A stretch of DNA of 14,415 nucleotides from positions 8,779-23,193 of the forward strand of contig JARGFV010000032.1 of the NCBI GenBank assembly GCA_029210545.1, in the 5' to 3' direction. Positions 13,003 to 14,415 of this stretch are shown here, piece by piece (within the stretch, counting starts at the first letter, position 1; every line of letters begins with the position of its first letter). Origin of the DNA: a bacterium. Lineage in GTDB: Bacteria > BMS3Abin14. The position numbers and the translations under genes were made by a program. The notes under the pieces are model-generated. The model was not told the origin of the DNA and did no database searches. It saw only the letters and a list, made by a program, of their open reading frames with translations.

Positions 13003-13710
13003 GTGAAGGATATGCTGGACAGACTGGTTCATTTACAGGAAACGGACGAGAAGATCGTCGCGTTTCAGCGTGAAGAGGGAGAGATCCCGGTCAAGTTGAA
13101 GGAGAAGGAGGTAACTCTCGAGGAGCTGTTGAAGGAAAGAGAGCAGGTGAGCGCTTCCCTGAGCGCTCTGGATGAGAGGCTTTCCCTGATATCGAAAGAA
13201 CTCGGGGAGGTCAAGGAGCATCAACGCCGCTGTCAGGCCAGGACTCTGGCGGTCAAGACCCAGAGGGAGTACCAGGCAGTGCAGCGGGAAACGGAAATAG
13301 CCCGGAAGAAACGTGGCGACCTGGACGGTCAGCTTAAGGAGTTCAGCGAGGAACAGGCTACTATCGTGGAGAGTCTGGCGGAACTAGATTCAAAGATCGA
13401 AGAGATCAACGAACTCCTCGGCCAGGTGCGCACCGCCGCGGACGGACGGCTCAAGGAGATCCAGGGTGAGCGGGAGGATCTGGAAAAGAACCGTGAGGTG
13501 GAGGCGAGCCTCATCGAACCAGATCTGCTCGCCAAGTATCAGAAGGTTTTTGAGACGTATAAGGGTAAGGGTGTTGTCCGTGTCTCCGGCGGGGTGTGCA
13601 ACGGCTGTTTTATGACCATCCCTCCCCAGCTTTATAATCAGGTCCTGGCCAAGGGCGGGATCCATCAATGCCCCAACTGCGGACGGATCATCTATGAAGA
13701 CCAGCACTGA
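13003..13710 (+). CDS. Coiled-coil protein with C4-type zinc ribbon (DUF164/zf-RING_7 family)
   Basis: The 235-residue protein is almost entirely a charged helical coiled coil (about 5-180) followed by a zinc ribbon with CNGC at 199-202 and CPNCGR at 223-228 (ligands Cys199, Cys202, Cys223, Cys226). The family, which includes chlamydial CT398, is widespread; its members have been linked to secretion or sigma-factor partners in Chlamydia but generally have no assigned role. I chose GTG 13003 because AAGGAGG (12991-12997) lies 5 nt upstream. GTG 12976 would add nine residues overlapping that ribosome-binding site, and ATG 13012 is spaced too far. It sits between nif3 and RNase H; the downstream gene begins inside its 3' end. 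Confidence 0.88.
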   Translation: MKDMLDRLVHLQETDEKIVAFQREEGEIPVKLKEKEVTLEELLKEREQVSASLSALDERLSLISKELGEVKEHQRRCQARTLAVKTQREYQAVQRETEIARKKRGDLDGQLKEFSEEQATIVESLAELDSKIEEINELLGQVRTAADGRLKEIQGEREDLEKNREVEASLIEPDLLAKYQKVFETYKGKGVVRVSGGVCNGCFMTIPPQLYNQVLAKGGIHQCPNCGRIIYEDQH

Positions 13711-14251
13711 CCCGGGTCCTGTGATCCGGCGTCTTGCAAGGGACCTTGACGTGGAAGGCACCCTTTCAGACTTTCCGGGCCTGACCCGTGAGGACCTTCG
13801 CAGGGTCCTGGCCCAGGCTGCCGGTCCCGAGCGGGAACTGTTTGAGACAGCCGTTCTTTCCGTGGACGGCGGCGCCAGGGGGAACCCGGGCCCGGCTGGA
13901 GCAGGGGTGGTCCTTCAGGTGGGGAAGAAGGTTGTGCGGCTGGGTGAATACCTTGGCGAGACGACCAACAACGTGGCAGAGTACAAGGCTCTCCTCCTTG
14001 GCCTGAAGGCGGCGGCGGACATGGGGGTAAGGGAACTTGAAGTCAGATCCGACAGCGAACTCATGGTGCGGCAGCTCAACGGCCAGTACAAGGTAAGAAG
14101 CCTCTCCCTGGTAGACCTCTACTTCTCTGCCATCAAGCAGCTCTCCGGGTTCAGGAAAAGCGTTCTCACGCACATTCCGAGGGAAGAGAATAAAGAAGCG
14201 GACCGGATGGCGAATATGGCCATTGACGCAAAAGGACCCGTTTCTCTGTAG
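13694..14251 (+). CDS. Ribonuclease HI-family protein with an N-terminal extension
   Basis: RNase HI cleaves the RNA strand of RNA-DNA hybrids. In 185 residues the nuclease domain spans about 52-180 and keeps all four acidic catalytic residues: Asp58 in SVDGGARGNPGPAG, Glu96 in NNVAEYKALL, Asp120 in VRSDSELMVRQ and Asp170 in NKEADRMAN. The GARGNPGPAG form and the compact size without the basic-protrusion handle of E. coli RnhA place it in the RNase HI-like (archaeal/Bacillus YpdQ-type) branch. About 50 extra residues come first, including DFPGLTREDLRRVLAQAA (26-43), which resembles the small helical motif at the end of DUF433 proteins. ATG 13694 overlaps the zinc-ribbon gene by 17 nt, suggesting translational coupling. 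Confidence 0.92.
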   Translation: MKTSTDPGPVIRRLARDLDVEGTLSDFPGLTREDLRRVLAQAAGPERELFETAVLSVDGGARGNPGPAGAGVVLQVGKKVVRLGEYLGETTNNVAEYKALLLGLKAAADMGVRELEVRSDSELMVRQLNGQYKVRSLSLVDLYFSAIKQLSGFRKSVLTHIPREENKEADRMANMAIDAKGPVSL

Positions 14252-14279
14252 CGTCCATGGCTCTGTTCGCCAGTGTCTA

Positions 14280-14344
14280 GCAGCGTGTCGGAAAACCCTG
14301 ACACGCTGCGTAAAAGTTTGTCGGCCGTGGTCTTTAAAAGTCCG
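14280..14344 (+). repeat. Copy 2 of the dispersed element, with hairpin after RNase H
   Basis: GCAGCGTGTC (14280-14289) and GACACGCTGC (14300-14309) form a perfect 10-bp stem; within it GTGTCG and TGACAC match copy 1 at 5125. AGTT (14315), CGGCC (14322) and AAAAGTCCG (14336) follow in the same order and orientation. It may double as a 3'-end structure for the RNase H transcript, but the downstream CGTAAAAG is not a T-tract. Confidence 0.5.
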
Positions 14345-14357
14345 ATCCGGGACTTTT
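14336..14357. repeat. Perfect hairpin AAAAGTCC-N6-GGACTTTT
   Basis: AAAAGTCC (14336-14343) pairs perfectly with GGACTTTT (14350-14357) around GATCCG. The left arm is shared with copy 1 of the dispersed element (5223), but there the right arm is missing or replaced by TCATTTTTTC. On either strand the arm ends in a short run of four T's, giving it weak bidirectional terminator character. Confidence 0.45.
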
Positions 14358-14363
14358 CGCTCC

Positions 14364-14393
14364 GGAAAGGGGAAAGCGTGGTTTCCCCTTTCC
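14364..14393. terminator. Perfect 12-bp hairpin near the window end
   Basis: GGAAAGGGGAAA (14364-14375) pairs perfectly with TTTCCCCTTTCC (14382-14393) around GCGTGG. It is followed by TTACAATG, not a T-run. It could still end transcripts, protect RNA 3' ends, or be one unit of a repeat cluster continuing past the window. Confidence 0.45.
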
Positions 14394-14415
14394 TTACAAT
14401 GACTGCTGATAGATC

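Overview
The window looks like chromosomal housekeeping DNA from a high-GC, Gram-negative bacterium of the deltaproteobacterial kind (Desulfobacterota/Desulfuromonadota or a nearby uncultured lineage). This is an inference from gene order and protein character: a compact hisB-hisH-hisA-hisF-hisIE block, then a rpsU-yqeY-mutS2-dnaG-rpoD macromolecular-synthesis cluster, a CAU tRNA, nif3, a coiled-coil zinc-ribbon gene and a type I-like RNase H. All protein genes lie on the + strand. Nothing in the coding part looks recently acquired. The accessory material sits between the genes.

Layout. 1-282 is non-coding: a roughly 124-nt nested hairpin element, two further palindromes and a hairpin just before the hisB ribosome-binding site. 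283-3775 holds five his genes with overlapping or abutting junctions (GTGA, TAGATG, GTGA), encoding five consecutive activities of the middle of histidine synthesis. hisG, hisD and hisC are not present here. 3881-4222 is a HIT-family hydrolase. 4437-5083 is rpsU and a GatB/YqeY-domain gene behind a good extended -10 promoter. 5253-11410 carries mutS2, dnaG and rpoD; dnaG and rpoD overlap in ATGA. 11572-11648 is tRNA-CAU with its own TTGACA promoter. It is followed by about 145 nt that can fold and by a textbook intrinsic terminator, which ends only about 14 nt before the nif3 start codon. nif3, the zinc-ribbon gene and RNase H follow. The window ends in three consecutive perfect hairpins.

How the genes work together. 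The his genes convert PR-ATP to imidazole-acetol phosphate. HisI-HisE are fused, HisH feeds ammonia to HisF, and HisB follows. S21, primase and the housekeeping sigma factor form the classical macromolecular-synthesis group, here interrupted by yqeY and mutS2.

The most interesting layer is intergenic. Three gaps (3771-3863, 7636-7737, 11432-11505) share one architecture: 7-8-nt units repeated on one side of a spacer and the complementary units repeated on the other, with a different unit at each locus. A separate dispersed element is present twice in the same orientation (5125-5231 and 14285-14344). A further purine-rich 7-mer array has been accommodated in frame inside mutS2. No CRISPR, prophage, transposase or defence system is visible. 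The undescribed biology, if any, is in these small repeat or structured-RNA elements.
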